Source of the DNA: Alcaligenaceae bacterium CGII-47
Lineage (GTDB): Bacteria; Pseudomonadota; Gammaproteobacteria; Burkholderiales; Burkholderiaceae_B
Length of the DNA: 64,000 nt
Assembly: GCA_019166125.1 (NCBI GenBank)
Contig: JAHTBO010000003.1
Location: 190,985 to 254,984, forward strand
Reading direction: 5' to 3'
The notes under the pieces are model-generated. The model worked only from the letters and a program-made list of their open reading frames with translations. It made no database searches and had not been told where the DNA came from. Made by a program: the position numbers and the translations under genes. Below are positions 17,246 through 31,701 of this stretch, piece after piece. The first letter of the stretch is position 1, and each line of letters opens with the position of its first letter.

Positions 17246-18316
17246 TTAGCCTGTATGGGCCTGACGACTATACATATGGACTTCGTCAACCAGGCTCGTG
17301 ACCGCCTCAGGCGGTGTAAATTGTGAAATCCCATGCCCAAGATTAAATATATGCCCCCCTTCGCCGACCGGGCCGAAGTCATCGATCACCCGACGGGCCT
17401 CGCGACGTATCGCCTCATCACCTCCAAACAAGGCCATCGGGTCCAGATTGCCCTGAAAAGCCACCTGGTCGCCAGTACGACGGCGGGCCTCGCCAAGGTT
17501 AACAGTCCAGTCCACCCCAACTGCGTCGCATCCGGATTTGGCAATGTCCTCGATCCACATGCCCCCGCCCTTGGTAAACACCACAGCAGGGATACGTTCG
17601 CCCTCGTGCTCGCGTATCAGGCCTGACAAAACAAGACGCGTATAGTCCAAGGAAAATTGCTGAAAGAGGCCGTCTGCCAGCACACCGCCCCAGCTATCAA
17701 AAATCATGACAGCCTGGGCACCCGCACGAATTTGCGCATTCAGATACTGCTGTACCGCCTGTGCATTGATCTTCAGGATGCGATGTAAGAGATCAGGACG
17801 TTGATAGAGCATGGTCTTGATCTGGCGATAGTCGCTGCTTCCGCGCCCCTCGACCATATAGCAAGCCAAGGTCCAGGGACTGCCCGAGAAGCCGATTAAT
17901 GGGACCTTACCATCGAGTTCCCGACGAATCAGCGTTACGGCATCGAAAACATAGCGCAAACGATCCATATCAGGAACAGTAAGCGCCTGCACCTGCGCCT
18001 CGTCACGGACGACCCGATCGAAACGCGGCCCCTCACCTTCCATGAATTGTAAGCCCAGGCCCATCGCATCAGGCACGGTCAAAATATCCGAGAATAGAAT
18101 CGCAGCGTCCAGCGCAAAGCGGCGCAAAGGCTGCAAGGTCACCTCACAGGCATAGTCAGGATTCTGCGCGAGCCCCATAAAGGAGCCCGCCTGTGCGCGG
18201 GTCTGCTTGTATTCGGGCAGATAGCGTCCCGCCTGCCTCATCAACCAAACAGGGGTATACGGAACAGGCTCGCGCATCAACGCCCGCAGAAATACGTTAT
18301 TTTTCAAAGGTGCCAC
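17246..18316 (-). CDS. hemE: Uroporphyrinogen decarboxylase
   Basis: A protein of 356 residues that converts uroporphyrinogen III to coproporphyrinogen III in haem synthesis. The signature [15 protein letters not shown] with the substrate-binding Arg is near the N-terminus. [17 protein letters not shown] carries the catalytic Asp region, and [19 protein letters not shown] and FNLGHGI follow. The start is GTG at 18316 behind GAGGATAGAT; the longer open frame upstream reads through the neighbouring gene and has no family similarity. It is separated from the upstream regulator gene by 28 bases and probably shares its transcript. Confidence 0.96.
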   Translation of the reverse strand: MAPLKNNVFLRALMREPVPYTPVWLMRQAGRYLPEYKQTRAQAGSFMGLAQNPDYACEVTLQPLRRFALDAAILFSDILTVPDAMGLGLQFMEGEGPRFDRVVRDEAQVQALTVPDMDRLRYVFDAVTLIRRELDGKVPLIGFSGSPWTLACYMVEGRGSSDYRQIKTMLYQRPDLLHRILKINAQAVQQYLNAQIRAGAQAVMIFDSWGGVLADGLFQQFSLDYTRLVLSGLIREHEGERIPAVVFTKGGGMWIEDIAKSGCDAVGVDWTVNLGEARRRTGDQVAFQGNLDPMALFGGDEAIRREARRVIDDFGPVGEGGHIFNLGHGISQFTPPEAVTSLVDEVHMYSRQAHTG

Positions 18317-18344
18317 ATCTATCCTCGCTAAGACCACAGGAATT

Positions 18345-19112
18345 TTAACCGTCCTGGGGGTGATTGGGGGGAACCTGCGATCGATACGTAACGGGATCGA
18401 TATCGTGCTTACGCATGAGTTCCCAGAATGCGCGCCGGTGCTTTTGAGCACTACGCGCGGCCATTGCGATATTGCCACCGTGTCGTCCCAGTGCGGCGCG
18501 AATATAGGCCTTTTCAAAGCGCTCAACGATCCGACCCTTAGCAACCCGAAAGGACTCTCTGGAGGTTGCACTATGCAAGGCAGAGGCAATCGCATAGGCC
18601 TCCAGCTCCATGCCTGACCGTTGCAGAATGGTCGAACATAGCGCTGCTTCATCCATCGCACCTGCCTCTGGATCATAGTCTGGAACGTTCTCGGCCAAGG
18701 CCAGCATTCCCATCCGCCCACCATTCATGTCCAGTAAGCGCTCGATACGGGCTCGTAGTGCTTCGGCACGAAATGGAGGACAGATAAAATCGCTGATCCC
18801 CAGCGCATACAGATCCTGAATCGCCATGGCCTTGAGGTCATCAGCATAGGCGATCAAAAATGTCTCTAGCCGCCCGGAGGCTGCCGACAATACCGTACGC
18901 ACAGCCGCGAGGTTATCCTCACCGACACGCAGCAGACAGGCATCGTAGCGTCGCATCGCCACCGCCTGGTGAAACAGAACATGCACAATATGCTGTGGCT
19001 CGACTTTCAGAGGATGCATCACGAGCCGCCCACTGGCCTGGTATCCCAGCAAAGGCGCTGTCCACGCATCGTCACCTACCATCAACACCGCACAATCCAA
19101 ACGTTCCCGCAT
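18345..19112 (-). CDS. Response-regulator-like protein with Fis-type C-terminal HTH
   Basis: A protein of 255 residues. The first 130 or so resemble a receiver-like alpha/beta domain ([43 protein letters not shown] with an output-switch-like loop), but the usual DD...D...K phosphorylation set is not evident. The C-terminal segment [38 protein letters not shown] is a Fis-family helix-turn-helix as in NtrC-type activators. There is no AAA+ sigma-54 domain between the two. The ATG at 19112 follows GGGAG. It sits between atpC and hemE in the same direction. What it regulates is not visible. Confidence 0.75.
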   Translation of the reverse strand: MRERLDCAVLMVGDDAWTAPLLGYQASGRLVMHPLKVEPQHIVHVLFHQAVAMRRYDACLLRVGEDNLAAVRTVLSAASGRLETFLIAYADDLKAMAIQDLYALGISDFICPPFRAEALRARIERLLDMNGGRMGMLALAENVPDYDPEAGAMDEAALCSTILQRSGMELEAYAIASALHSATSRESFRVAKGRIVERFEKAYIRAALGRHGGNIAMAARSAQKHRRAFWELMRKHDIDPVTYRSQVPPNHPQDG

Positions 19113-19230
19113 GATGCTCTCCCTATTCTTGTGAGCGCTTAGAATAGGGCCACGATCCACACCTGACAATTCGTATTCAGCACAGTAGGCGCATACCGTT
19201 CGTTCGGGTAATCATCTACCTTACATAGCA

Positions 19231-19251
19231 GGGGCGCCCTGAAGGCGCCCC
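19231..19251 (-). terminator. Hairpin downstream of atpC
   Basis: A perfect 8-base stem GGGGCGCC/GGCGCCCC with a 5-base loop lies 30 bases past the atpC stop. It marks the likely end of the ATP synthase transcript, although no U-tract follows on the minus strand, so read-through into the regulator gene is possible. Confidence 0.5.
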
Positions 19252-19280
19252 AAAACGACGTCGCGGCAACGCTGGCGCCA

Positions 19281-19706
19281 TCAGTGCTTGCGGTGGCCTT
19301 GACCAAATTTACGCGCAGCGACGGCCTGGGCCGCCAACATTGCAAGCTCGGCCTCTACCACGGCGATATCCGCCTTGTCGTGCGTATTGCGTAATGCCTC
19401 TTCAGCGGCTTCACGTGCGGCAACCGCCTTAGCTTCGTCCAGATCAGCGGCACGGATAGCCGTATCAGACAAGACCGTTACGATACCCGGTTGCACCTCG
19501 AGAATACCGCCAGCAACAAAGATATTTTCCTCGGTACCATCTGCGAGCTTTATCTTAAGGGTGCCGGGACGAATACGCGAAATCAAAGGCGTATGGCCAG
19601 GCAAAATGCCGAGGTCTCCCGATTCGCCGGGTAACGCGACAAAGGTCGCCTCACCAGAGAAAATCGACTCTTCAGCGCTGACGACATCAACATGGATATT
19701 AGTCAT
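19281..19706 (-). CDS. atpC: F1Fo ATP synthase epsilon subunit
   Basis: A protein of 141 residues. The N-terminal beta-sandwich includes [37 protein letters not shown], the epsilon signature. A helical hairpin of Ala, Glu and Arg follows ([18 protein letters not shown]). It belongs to the rotor stalk and modulates ATPase activity. The ATG at 19706 follows AAGGA by 6 bases; a TTG two codons earlier is less likely. It is the last gene of the atp operon, 9 bases after atpD. Confidence 0.97.
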   Translation of the reverse strand: MTNIHVDVVSAEESIFSGEATFVALPGESGDLGILPGHTPLISRIRPGTLKIKLADGTEENIFVAGGILEVQPGIVTVLSDTAIRAADLDEAKAVAAREAAEEALRNTHDKADIAVVEAELAMLAAQAVAARKFGQGHRKH

Positions 19707-19715
19707 CTGCAATCC

Positions 19716-21149
<1,434 letters not shown>

Positions 21150-21183
21150 CTAAATATCCTAGGGTTGCCTGTGTGTCTGACGA

Positions 21184-22089
21184 TCAGACTGCGGCAGCGC
21201 CGCCCACGATTTCTGAAATTTCCTTGGTAATGGCTGCCTGGCGGGTCTTGTTGTAGACCAATTCCAGATCGCCGATCACTTTCTTTGCGTTATCCGACGC
21301 CGACTTCATGGCAACCATTCGAGCAGACTGCTCGGAGGCCATATTCTCGGCGACTGCCTGATAAATCAGGCCCTCAACATAGCGCATCAGCAGATCGTCG
21401 ATGACGGTCTTGGAGTCGGGCTCGTAGAGGTAATCCCAACCGTATTTCGATGCGATGAGCTCATCGTCACCTGCCTGGGAATCGGACTGGAACGGATCGT
21501 CCAGACCCGAAGGCAGGGGTAACAAACGGATGAAACTCGGTTCCTGCTTCATCGTATTGATAAAGCGGCTGGTGGCCAGATAGACGGCGTCGATCTTGCC
21601 GTTGATGAAGTCATCGATCTGAGCCTTCATGGCACCGATCAGTCGCTCGAGGTTTGGCGTATCGCCCAATTGCACCTCGGAGGAGACCACATTGGCGCCC
21701 ACACGGTTGAGTAGCCCAGCGCCTTTGCTGCCCAGTGCGGTGGCCTGAACGCGAACGCCTTGATGCTCGAATTCCTTAATGCGCGCCAACACCAGACGTG
21801 AAATATTGGTGTTCAAGCCTCCGCACAGACCCTTGTCCGTCGTCACCATGACGATACCTACCGCACTCAATTTCGCGGGCTCAACCATATAGGGATGCGT
21901 GTAATCAGGGTTCGCCTGCATCAGGTGCGAAGCGATCGCGCGAACCTTGAGTGCATAAGGACGACCCGCACGCATCCGCTCTTGCGCCTTGCGCATTTTG
22001 GATGCCGCGACCATCTCCATGGCTTTGGTGATCTTGCGCGTATTATGTACGCTCTTGATCTTAGTTCGAATTTCCTTGATTCCGGCCAT
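21184..22089 (-). CDS. atpG: F1Fo ATP synthase gamma subunit
   Basis: A protein of 301 residues, the central rotating shaft. The N-terminal coiled helix reads [30 protein letters not shown]. The middle has [18 protein letters not shown], and the C-terminal helix ends [15 protein letters not shown], the usual gamma signature. It is a little longer than the E. coli protein because of an insertion near residues 200-220 ([22 protein letters not shown]). It sits between atpA and atpD. Confidence 0.97.
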   Translation of the reverse strand: MAGIKEIRTKIKSVHNTRKITKAMEMVAASKMRKAQERMRAGRPYALKVRAIASHLMQANPDYTHPYMVEPAKLSAVGIVMVTTDKGLCGGLNTNISRLVLARIKEFEHQGVRVQATALGSKGAGLLNRVGANVVSSEVQLGDTPNLERLIGAMKAQIDDFINGKIDAVYLATSRFINTMKQEPSFIRLLPLPSGLDDPFQSDSQAGDDELIASKYGWDYLYEPDSKTVIDDLLMRYVEGLIYQAVAENMASEQSARMVAMKSASDNAKKVIGDLELVYNKTRQAAITKEISEIVGGAAAV

Positions 22090-22150
22090 TACACCTTCCT
22101 GTATAGGCAGATCAGGCCGGGCATATTGCCCAAACCTGAAGACCTGTTAC

Positions 22151-23692
22151 TTAAAACGCGCCGTGCTTTTTGAATTCCTGGATCGCGGCACCTAATGCAG
22201 CGTCGTCTTCCTTGGACAATTCCTTGGTGTCTTCGATGCGCTGAATCAGGGCTTCGTGCTTGGACTTGAGGAAATCCTTAAGGGCCTTTTCAAACGACAG
22301 CACTTGGTTGACCTCGAGGTCATCAAGGTGGCCGTTATTGACGGCATACAAGGCAACGGCGAGCTCCCAGACCTGTAACGGGGCGTACTGAGGCTGCTTG
22401 AGCAATTCCACAACGCGTTTACCGCGCTCTAGCTGACGACGTGTGGCGTCGTCCAGATCAGAGGCAAACTGCGCAAACGCAGCGAGTTCTCGGTACTGGG
22501 CCAAGTCGGTACGAATCCCGCCCGAGAGCTTTTTGATGACCTTGGTCTGCGCTGAGCCCCCCACCCGCGACACCGAGATACCCGCGTTAATCGCAGGGCG
22601 CACGCCGGCGTTAAAGAGGTCGCTCTCGAGGAAGATCTGGCCATCGGTAATCGAAATTACGTTGGTTGGCACGAAGGCAGACACGTCGCCAGCCTGCGTC
22701 TCGATGATCGGTAGCGCGGTCAGAGAACCAGTCTGGCCCTTAACTTCCCCGTTGGTGAAGCGCTCTACGTAGTCCGCATTAACCCGAGCGGCGCGCTCGA
22801 GCAATCTGGAGTGCAGGTAGAACACGTCGCCAGGGTAGGCTTCGCGCCCTGGCGGGCGGCGCAGCAGCAGCGATACCTGTCGGTAGGCCCAAGCTTGCTT
22901 GGTCAAATCGTCGTATACGATCAGAGCGTCCTGGCCCCGATCGCGGAAGTACTCGCCCATGGTGCAGCCCGAGTAGGGAGCCAGATACTGCATGGCAGCC
23001 GAATCAGAGGCTGCGGCGGCTACGACGATGGTGTATTCCATTGCGCCGTGTTCTTCGAGCTTACGCACCACATTGCTGATCGTGGAAGCCTTCTGGCCAA
23101 TAGCGACGTACACGCAGGTAACGCCCTTGCCTTTTTGATTGATAATCGTATCGATGGCCACGGCGGTCTTACCGGTCTGGCGGTCACCAATGATCAGCTC
23201 GCGCTGGCCACGACCAATCGGCACCATCGAGTCAATCGCCTTCTGACCGGTCTGCAAAGGCTGCGACACGGATTGACGAGCGATCACGCCCGGCGCAACC
23301 TTTTCGATCACGTCGGTAAGCTTGGCATTGATCGGGCCCTTACCGTCGATTGGACGACCCAGCGTATCCACCACACGACCGCATAGTTCGGGGCCCACTG
23401 GCACCTCTAGAATACGGCCTGTGGTCTTAACCGGGTCGCCTTCTGAGATACCGACATAATCACCTAGAATCACGGCGCCAACAGAGTCGCGCTCGAGATT
23501 CAGCGCTAAGCCGAATACATTATTGGGAAATTCGAGCATTTCGCCCTGCATCACATCGGATAAGCCGTGGATGCGGGTAATACCGTCGGTCACGGATACC
23601 ACCGTGCCTTGGGTACGCACGTCAGTCGACGCGCCCAGGCCTTCGATGCGGCTCTTGAGCAGTTCGCTGATCTCAGACGGGTTAAGTTGCAT
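22151..23692 (-). CDS. atpA: F1Fo ATP synthase alpha subunit
   Basis: A protein of 513 residues, the regulatory, non-catalytic F1 subunit that shapes the catalytic sites with beta. It has the P-loop [55 protein letters not shown] and the arginine-finger region [10 protein letters not shown]. The length is typical. It lies 36 bases after atpH. Confidence 0.98.
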   Translation of the reverse strand: MQLNPSEISELLKSRIEGLGASTDVRTQGTVVSVTDGITRIHGLSDVMQGEMLEFPNNVFGLALNLERDSVGAVILGDYVGISEGDPVKTTGRILEVPVGPELCGRVVDTLGRPIDGKGPINAKLTDVIEKVAPGVIARQSVSQPLQTGQKAIDSMVPIGRGQRELIIGDRQTGKTAVAIDTIINQKGKGVTCVYVAIGQKASTISNVVRKLEEHGAMEYTIVVAAAASDSAAMQYLAPYSGCTMGEYFRDRGQDALIVYDDLTKQAWAYRQVSLLLRRPPGREAYPGDVFYLHSRLLERAARVNADYVERFTNGEVKGQTGSLTALPIIETQAGDVSAFVPTNVISITDGQIFLESDLFNAGVRPAINAGISVSRVGGSAQTKVIKKLSGGIRTDLAQYRELAAFAQFASDLDDATRRQLERGKRVVELLKQPQYAPLQVWELAVALYAVNNGHLDDLEVNQVLSFEKALKDFLKSKHEALIQRIEDTKELSKEDDAALGAAIQEFKKHGAF

Positions 23693-23728
23693 GGTAAGAC
23701 TCCTGGAATCCTGTTAGGTGGCCCGCGA

Positions 23729-24268
23729 TCATGCGGCCAGCGAATCGCGCAGACCGGCCAACTGGGCCTGCACGGAAGTATCGAGTACATGGTCGCCCAC
23801 GGCCACGCGCACACCACCGATCAGGCTCGGGTCGAGCGTGATCTGGGCTTTGAGTTTGAGGCCGAATTTCTTTTCCAGCCCGGCGACCAGCTCAGATACC
23901 TGAGACTCGTCCATAGGAAAGGCGCTGGAGATGCGAGCCAACGCAGTGCCTTCGTGCTGATTGCGCAGCAGTTCGAACTGCTCGGCAATCTGCGGCAGAA
24001 CTTCTACGCGCCCGTTCTGAATGACTAACTCGATGAGATTGGAGATCTGAGCGGGTAAGCCCTGAGGCAATAGCCCCGTGAGCAAGCCCACACGCTGCGC
24101 GTTATCCAGACGAGGATCGTCCAGCGCCTCGCGCACATCAGCCATGCCTGCGACCTGAGCAAGTCCGGACATTTGTTCAGACCACTGCGCCAGCCCACTC
24201 TGATCGTCGCACACAGCAGCGAATAGAGCCTCAGCGTAGGGTCGTGCAATCGTTGATAGTTCAGCCAT
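23729..24268 (-). CDS. atpH: F1Fo ATP synthase delta subunit
   Basis: A protein of 179 residues opening [16 protein letters not shown], the standard delta N-terminus. The C-terminal part contains [25 protein letters not shown], which binds the b stalk. The stator role holds F1 to Fo. The open frame extends upstream into atpF, but the ATG at 24268 matches the family start. The spacing to atpF is 13 bases. Confidence 0.96.
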   Translation of the reverse strand: MAELSTIARPYAEALFAAVCDDQSGLAQWSEQMSGLAQVAGMADVREALDDPRLDNAQRVGLLTGLLPQGLPAQISNLIELVIQNGRVEVLPQIAEQFELLRNQHEGTALARISSAFPMDESQVSELVAGLEKKFGLKLKAQITLDPSLIGGVRVAVGDHVLDTSVQAQLAGLRDSLAA

Positions 24269-24281
24269 GTCCTGCCTTGGT

Positions 24282-24752
24282 TCAGAGTTGCGCCTTGAGC
24301 TGATCAAGCAGCTCAGCGTGGGCCTTGACATCCACCTCGCGGCGAAGAATCTGCTCGGCGCCCTTAACGGCCAGCATGGCAACATCCGCACGCAATACCT
24401 CACGTACACGCTGCCCTTCCTGGGCGGCATCCTGCTGGGCCTGCGCGACGATGCGTGCCCGCTCGGCCTCACCCTCGCGACGCGCCTGATCGATGACCAG
24501 AGCAGCTTGCCTTTCGGCCTCAGCCAGACGAGCGTGGTTCTCGGTCTTGGTCGATGCCTCGATCAGACTGATACGTGCCTGAGCCTGCGCCAAATCGGCC
24601 TTGCCTTTTTCGGCAGCGGCCAAGCCATCAGCGATTTTTTGACGACGATCATCCATTGCTTTTGTTAGAGGCGGCCAGATGAACTTCATCGTAAACCAGC
24701 CCAGAACGAAAAACACGATCATCTGGAAGAAGAGAGTCGCGTTTAAATTCAC
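24282..24752 (-). CDS. atpF: F1Fo ATP synthase b subunit
   Basis: A protein of 156 residues, exactly the usual length. An N-terminal membrane helix ([23 protein letters not shown]) leads into a long charged coiled coil ([19 protein letters not shown] onwards) that dimerises as the peripheral stalk. A 122-base gap precedes it after atpE. Confidence 0.97.
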   Translation of the reverse strand: MNLNATLFFQMIVFFVLGWFTMKFIWPPLTKAMDDRRQKIADGLAAAEKGKADLAQAQARISLIEASTKTENHARLAEAERQAALVIDQARREGEAERARIVAQAQQDAAQEGQRVREVLRADVAMLAVKGAEQILRREVDVKAHAELLDQLKAQL

Positions 24753-24874
24753 GGTCGTGTCCCTTATTTACCCTGAGTGCCTTGCGGCATATCCGCAAGA
24801 CACCATGCCAAGCCGTCCGCCACGTCAAGCGCGGCGAGCGACTGCCTGGCCCGCATGCGGCGAGCCATTATTCA

Positions 24875-25147
<273 letters not shown>

Positions 25148-25230
25148 TCAAAAATTCGAAAAATCAAAAACTTCGATGCAGGTCACACCCTGCCAGCCCG
25201 ACCGGGCATATGATGCCCAGTCGAATTTCC

Positions 25231-26650
<1,420 letters not shown>

Positions 26651-26669
26651 TGGATAGTCAAACTTTTCA

Positions 26670-26715
26670 AGTGTAACTGTATTTTGGGGATCAGAGCAAA
26701 CCCTGACCCCCAAAA
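26670..26715 (-). promoter_or_regulatory. Candidate atp operon promoter overlapping a 13-base inverted repeat
   Basis: On the minus strand TTGCTC (26699-26694) and TACACT (26675-26670) are 18 bases apart and point to atpI. The -35 side lies in an inverted repeat, TTTTGGGGATCAG (26682-26694) with CTGACCCCCAAAA (26703-26715), which has 12 of 13 pairs. The hairpin could terminate the upstream enoyl-CoA hydratase transcript or act as an operator. Confidence 0.45.
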
Positions 26716-26740
26716 GGCGTGCCATTTTAGCGCAGAATGC

Positions 26741-27517
26741 CTAGCTGTGCTTGAAGTCTGGTTTACGCTTATCGACAAATGCCTGCATGCCTTCCTTTTG
26801 ATCCTGCGTAGAGAACAAAGCATGAAAGTTTCGGCGCTCAAACAGCAGTGATTCGCTTAACGAGGCCTCGAAGGCACGGTTCACACATTCCTTAGCCATC
26901 ATAACCGAGGGTAGCGACATCGCTGCAATCACAGTTGCTGCCTCGATCGCCTCGTCGAGCAGTCGATCGACGGCCACGATGCGCGACACCAGTCCCGCCC
27001 GCTCGGCCTCCTCAGCGTTCATCATGCGTCCGGTCAACACGAGATCCATCGCCTTGGCCTTGCCCACCGCACGCGGTAAGCGCTGCGTGCCGCCGTAGCC
27101 AGGAATCACGCCCAGCTTAATCTCGGGCTGACCAAATCGCGCATTATCTGCAGCAATGATAAAGTCGCACAACATCGCCAGCTCGCAACCACCCCCTAAC
27201 GCATAACCCGACACGGCAGCAATGATAGGCTTACGAATATGCCGCAGAGACTCCCAATGACCACCCAGATAGTCTGCCTTATAGACATCCATATACGACC
27301 AGCTCTGCATGGCACCAATATCCGCACCGGCGGCAAAAGCCTTTTCGTTGCCCGTCAGAACCATGGCGCCAATATTGTCATCCGCCTCAAAAGTGCGTAC
27401 GGCTTGTGCCAGCTCTTCAATCACCTCGTTATTCAAGGCATTGAGCACCTTGGGACGATTCAGTGTCAGCAGACCGACGCGACCGCGTGTCTCTACCTTG
27501 ATCAAGGACTCACTCAT
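26741..27517 (-). CDS. Enoyl-CoA hydratase
   Basis: A crotonase-fold enzyme of 258 residues. The CoA/oxyanion-hole motifs are [15 protein letters not shown] and [17 protein letters not shown]. Both catalytic glutamates of the hydratase subgroup appear to be present (GGGCELAM and [20 protein letters not shown]). It hydrates trans-2-enoyl-CoA in beta-oxidation or aromatic-acid catabolism (FadB-like/PaaF type). It is divergent from the M61 peptidase with only 28 bases between, and it is followed by the atp operon. Confidence 0.92.
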   Translation of the reverse strand: MSESLIKVETRGRVGLLTLNRPKVLNALNNEVIEELAQAVRTFEADDNIGAMVLTGNEKAFAAGADIGAMQSWSYMDVYKADYLGGHWESLRHIRKPIIAAVSGYALGGGCELAMLCDFIIAADNARFGQPEIKLGVIPGYGGTQRLPRAVGKAKAMDLVLTGRMMNAEEAERAGLVSRIVAVDRLLDEAIEAATVIAAMSLPSVMMAKECVNRAFEASLSESLLFERRNFHALFSTQDQKEGMQAFVDKRKPDFKHS

Positions 27518-27545
27518 ACAGCCTCCAAAATGTAAACTATCAAAT

Positions 27546-29318
27546 ATGGAAAAAAACCTGATTTGCTACCGTGTCAGCCTCCACGATCCTGCCGGGCACC
27601 GCTATAACGTAGACCTGACGATACCGCATGCGACGCCAGAAGGGCAGACGCTGAGCCTGCCCGCCTGGATTCCGGGCAGCTATCTGATTCGCGATTTTGC
27701 ACGACAAATCGAAACCTTGCAGGCGAGCTGCGCAGGTCAGACCGTCGATGTAGTGAAGCTCGATAGCCATACATGGCATTGTGCGCCATGCGACGGGCCA
27801 CTGCAGGTGAGCTATACCGTCTACGCCTGGGACTTATCGGTGCGCGGTGCGCACTTTGACCAGACGCACGCATTTTTCAATGGATGCAGTCTGTTTTTAG
27901 CGGTACACGGCCAAGAGAGTTCGGCGTGCCTGCTTGATCTTGTTGCACCCGCCCATGCGCACGATTGGAAGGTTTACACGAGCCTACCAAGCGCCCAAGG
28001 CCACACACGGCAAGCACCGCACCACGGATTCGGCCTGTACCAGGCACCCGACTATGATGCGCTTCTCGACCATCCCATAGAGATCGGCACGCCGCAGACA
28101 GTGAGCTTTGAGGCGCATGGCGCGACGCACGAGATGGTGTTCACCGGCGTGATCCCCAATCTGGATCTGGCGCGCATCGCGGCGGACACCCAACGCATTT
28201 GCGCCGCACAGATTGCGCTCTTTGAGCCCGAGACAAATCGCGCCCCTTTTTTGGATAGTTCTGAGCGGTATGTGTTCCTGATCACGGTGACTGGGGATGG
28301 CTATGGGGGCCTGGAGCATCGCGCCTCGACGGCGCTGATTGCGAGCCGTGCCGATCTGCCTACCGTGGGGGGCCCAGCCCAGTATAGTGAGGGCTACCAG
28401 ACCTTTCTTGGGCTGGTAAGCCATGAATACTTTCATACCTGGAACGTCAAACGCATCAAGCCCGCAGCCTTTGCACCTTATAATCTAAGCCGCCCCAACT
28501 ACACCGAGCTGCTGTGGGTATTCGAAGGCTTTACCTCCTATTACGATGATCTGATGCTGTTGCGCTCGGGTGTCGTAAGCGAGGAAGACTACCTGCGTAT
28601 CCTCGCCAAGGTCGTGAGCAATGTACATCGCGGTGGCGGGCGACATAAGCAATCCGTTGCACAGAGCTCATTCGATGCCTGGACACGCTTCTATAAACAA
28701 GACGAAAACTCTCCCAACGCCTTGGTGAGCTACTACACCAAGGGCTCACTGGTCGCACTCGGCCTGGATATCGAAATCCGTCAACGCAGTGATCAAAAAT
28801 TCTCGCTTGACGACGTGATGCGCCTGCTCTGGCAACGTTATGGACGTGACTTTTACCAAGGCAGCGCATCAGGTTTAGCCGAGGATGCCTTGCCTGCTCT
28901 CATCCAGGAAGCCACGAACGTAGATCTCACGGATTTTATTACGCGCTATGCCTACGGCTATGAGGACATACCTGTTGAAACGCTGCTGGCGGCACAGGGG
29001 ATCGAGCTCTCATGGGAGGCCGCAGCGGCACGCCCCTCAATCGACGCCCGTTATCGCGCCACGGCTGATGGACTGCAACTGGCGACTGTCTACGAAGGCG
29101 GCCCCGCGCATCAGGCCGGCCTATCTGCAGGTGACACGCTCGTTGCCCTGAACCGCCTGCGGATCACTGACACCGCCAGTCTGGATCGCCTGCTCGATGC
29201 TTACAAGGCAGGCGATACGGTAGAGATTCATGCGTTTCGACGTGACGAGTTGCGCGCCCACAGCGTAAGGCTGGGCGAGCCCCCGGCTCTGAAGTGCGTC
29301 CTGCGACGAGCAGCATGA
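27546..29318 (+). CDS. M61 family glycyl aminopeptidase with C-terminal PDZ domain
   Basis: A protein of 590 residues. The metalloprotease motif [14 protein letters not shown] (HExxH at 293-297) and the downstream ligand Glu in [12 protein letters not shown] (327) are intact. An N-terminal beta domain ([16 protein letters not shown] near residue 40) is typical of M61. A PDZ domain (residues about 490-575; [21 protein letters not shown]) ends the protein. There is no signal peptide. The ATG at 27546 has a weak ribosome site; the open frame extends upstream antisense to the hydratase gene. The stop overlaps folB. Confidence 0.9.
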   Translation: MEKNLICYRVSLHDPAGHRYNVDLTIPHATPEGQTLSLPAWIPGSYLIRDFARQIETLQASCAGQTVDVVKLDSHTWHCAPCDGPLQVSYTVYAWDLSVRGAHFDQTHAFFNGCSLFLAVHGQESSACLLDLVAPAHAHDWKVYTSLPSAQGHTRQAPHHGFGLYQAPDYDALLDHPIEIGTPQTVSFEAHGATHEMVFTGVIPNLDLARIAADTQRICAAQIALFEPETNRAPFLDSSERYVFLITVTGDGYGGLEHRASTALIASRADLPTVGGPAQYSEGYQTFLGLVSHEYFHTWNVKRIKPAAFAPYNLSRPNYTELLWVFEGFTSYYDDLMLLRSGVVSEEDYLRILAKVVSNVHRGGGRHKQSVAQSSFDAWTRFYKQDENSPNALVSYYTKGSLVALGLDIEIRQRSDQKFSLDDVMRLLWQRYGRDFYQGSASGLAEDALPALIQEATNVDLTDFITRYAYGYEDIPVETLLAAQGIELSWEAAAARPSIDARYRATADGLQLATVYEGGPAHQAGLSAGDTLVALNRLRITDTASLDRLLDAYKAGDTVEIHAFRRDELRAHSVRLGEPPALKCVLRRAA

Positions 29319-29674
29319 ACACCCGCCGCATCATCCTCGAACAGCTCAGCGTCCAGGCCTCAATTGGCATCCTCGATCATGAGCTGGCGGCGCGCCAACC
29401 CCTAATCCTAAACGCAACGTTCGATACCGTGATTAGCCAGACGGCGTCCGATATGGACATCGATACCGTCCTCGACTATCGAGCATTGCGCGCGGCACTG
29501 GTGGAGGAATGCACGCAGCGTCATATCAACTTACTTGAAACACTCGTTGACAATATCCTGACTCGGATCTTGCAGGACTTTCCCAGTGTGCAACACGTTA
29601 AAATACGTGTGAGCAAACCCCTTGCCTTCGAAGACTGCGCGGCAGTCAGCATCGAACAAACACGCAGTCGCTGA
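29315..29674 (+). CDS. folB: Dihydroneopterin aldolase
   Basis: A protein of 119 residues. It opens [31 protein letters not shown], the FolB substrate-binding region. The catalytic Glu lies near the start and the Lys-rich C-terminal strand [21 protein letters not shown] closes the fold. It makes 6-hydroxymethyl-dihydropterin for folate. The ATGA overlap with the peptidase stop implies coupling, and it is followed by ttcA after 19 bases. Confidence 0.92.
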   Translation: MNTRRIILEQLSVQASIGILDHELAARQPLILNATFDTVISQTASDMDIDTVLDYRALRAALVEECTQRHINLLETLVDNILTRILQDFPSVQHVKIRVSKPLAFEDCAAVSIEQTRSR

Positions 29675-29693
29675 CACACGAGGCTATCCCGCC

Positions 29694-30644
29694 ATGCCCA
29701 CCAACTCCACTGTGACCACTGCCACCATTTCCCCGCCTCATCGCGACATGAAACTCAGCGTGCGTGATAACAAACTCACTAAGCGGCTAATGCGCGAAAC
29801 CGGCCGAGCAATTAGTGAGTTCAATATGATCGAGGATGGCGACAAAGTCATGGTGTGTCTGTCGGGTGGCAAGGACTCTTATGGCCTGCTCGACATCCTG
29901 CTTACACTGCAGGCGCGCGCACCCATCCACTTTGACATTGTGGCGGTTAACCTCGATCAAAAGCAGCCGGGTTTCCCTGCGCATATTCTGCCAGAGTACC
30001 TGGAATCGCTCGGTGTGCCCCACCATATCGAGAACCGCGACACCTACTCGATCGTCACGCGTGTCATCCCCGAAGGCAAGACCATGTGCTCACTGTGCTC
30101 GCGCCTGCGCCGTGGGATTTTGTACCGCGTTGCAAGTGAGCTGGGTGCCACCAAGATCGCTCTGGGTCACCACCGCGACGATATCCTGGCAACATTCTTT
30201 CTGAATCTGTTCTACGGCGGCCGGATGAAGGCCATGCCGCCCAAACTCGTCTCCGATAGCGGCGAACACGTGGTCATCCGGCCGCTTGCCTATGTCCGAG
30301 AGCGCGACCTTATCGCTTATGCAAGGCTCAAGGCATTTCCCATCATCCCTTGCAATCTATGCGGCTCACAAGAGAACCTCAAGCGCAAGGAGGTCAGCCG
30401 TATGCTCAACGAGTGGGATCGGCTTTTCCCTGGCCGCACACTTAATATTTTCAGCGCGCTCTCGCATGTCGTCCCGACCCATCTGATGGATCGACACCTA
30501 TTTGATTTTCAAGGCCTGCATGCCACGGGATTAGCTGACGAGAATGGCGACAAAGCGTTTGATGAGGACACCTTTCCAATACCCGCCTTTGCCGAGGACG
30601 AAGACGAAAACAAGACCGAGGACACGCCGGGCCTTCGCCGATGA
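29694..30644 (+). CDS. ttcA: tRNA 2-thiocytidine biosynthesis protein TtcA
   Basis: A protein of 316 residues that thiolates C32 of certain tRNAs. The PP-loop ATP site is SGGKDS (57-62). Iron-sulfur/active-site cysteines are C132-x-x-C135 ([11 protein letters not shown]) and C220-x-x-C223 ([12 protein letters not shown]). [23 protein letters not shown] is also conserved in the family. The C-terminus is acidic ([10 protein letters not shown]). Its stop overlaps the following permease gene by 4 bases, an unexpected partner. Confidence 0.95.
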   Translation: MPTNSTVTTATISPPHRDMKLSVRDNKLTKRLMRETGRAISEFNMIEDGDKVMVCLSGGKDSYGLLDILLTLQARAPIHFDIVAVNLDQKQPGFPAHILPEYLESLGVPHHIENRDTYSIVTRVIPEGKTMCSLCSRLRRGILYRVASELGATKIALGHHRDDILATFFLNLFYGGRMKAMPPKLVSDSGEHVVIRPLAYVRERDLIAYARLKAFPIIPCNLCGSQENLKRKEVSRMLNEWDRLFPGRTLNIFSALSHVVPTHLMDRHLFDFQGLHATGLADENGDKAFDEDTFPIPAFAEDEDENKTEDTPGLRR

Positions 30645-31699
30645 CCTCAAGTACGCCACCTGCTCACCAGGCCATCCTGGCTGACTATCAGCAGATGGTC
30701 CGCCAGCGCATCGCCCTTGTCTGCGGGCTGTGTGCACTGATTTTGCTTACGCTGCTCGTTGATATCCTGCTCGGCCCATCAGGACTACCCTGGAAGGAGG
30801 TTGTACGTGCAATCACCACACCCGGTAGCGTCGACCCGACCATCGCGGTTATTGCGTGGGAACTGCGCCTACCCCAAGCCCTGATGGCGATTGCTGTTGG
30901 CAGCGCTCTGGGCCTGGCAGGCGCAGAAATGCAGACAATTCTGAATAACCCCTTGGCTAGCCCCTTTACCCTGGGCATTGCCTCGGCAGCAGCCTTTGGC
31001 GCGTCACTCGCTATTGTGTTGGGCATCGCCCTACCGGGTATTCCAAACGACTGGATGGTAGCAAGCAATGCCTTTGTGTTTGCCTTGCTGTGCGCCTTAA
31101 CCCTCGACGCGGTAGCGCGCTGGAGCGGCATGCAAGCAGCGGGGGTGATCCTGTTTGGCATTGCTCTGGTATTTTCCTTCAACGCACTGGTCTCATTGGT
31201 GCAATTCATTGCCAGCGCCGAGGCCTTGCAGGAATTGGTATTCTGGACCATGGGCAGCCTCACTCGCGCGAGCTGGCCAAAGCTCTGGGTCCTGCTTGGC
31301 GCCTTCGTCCTTATCCTGCCCCTGTCACTCCACGACACATGGAGACTCACAGCGCTGCGCCTGGGCGAGGATCGGGCAGGCAGCTTTGGCGTGAATGTCC
31401 CGCGTCTGCGTCGCTATGCCCTCATTCGTATCAGCTTACTCTCGGCGCTGGCCGTATCGTTCGTCGGCACCATCGGGTTCGTCGGCCTGATTGCGCCCCA
31501 TATTGCCCGACGTCTGTTTGGTGAGGACCACCGTTTTTATCTGCCTGGCAGCGCGCTAATAGGCGGGGTGATTCTCTCGCTCGCCTCCATTGCCTCAAAA
31601 AATGTGCTGCCCGGCGTGCTCATGCCTGTTGGCATTGTGACGTCCTTGATTGGTGTCCCGTTTTTTCTCGCCGTCGTGCTACGCCGGCGGATGAGCTAA
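30641..31699 (+). CDS. FecCD-type ABC transporter permease (iron-siderophore/cobalamin family)
   Basis: A protein of 352 residues with about ten membrane helices. FecCD-type features are [49 protein letters not shown] near the start and [27 protein letters not shown] towards the end, the latter coupling to the ATPase. It would import an iron complex or cobalamin-like ligand across the inner membrane. No binding protein or TonB receptor is encoded nearby, so it must use one encoded elsewhere. It overlaps ttcA by 4 bases. Confidence 0.9.
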   Translation: MTSSTPPAHQAILADYQQMVRQRIALVCGLCALILLTLLVDILLGPSGLPWKEVVRAITTPGSVDPTIAVIAWELRLPQALMAIAVGSALGLAGAEMQTILNNPLASPFTLGIASAAAFGASLAIVLGIALPGIPNDWMVASNAFVFALLCALTLDAVARWSGMQAAGVILFGIALVFSFNALVSLVQFIASAEALQELVFWTMGSLTRASWPKLWVLLGAFVLILPLSLHDTWRLTALRLGEDRAGSFGVNVPRLRRYALIRISLLSALAVSFVGTIGFVGLIAPHIARRLFGEDHRFYLPGSALIGGVILSLASIASKNVLPGVLMPVGIVTSLIGVPFFLAVVLRRRMS

Positions 31700-31701
31700 G
31701 C

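Noticed and set aside
22811-23386. Long antisense open frame opposite atpA
   Set aside because: A shadow of codon bias in a strongly conserved gene; no ribosome site and no recognisable domain.
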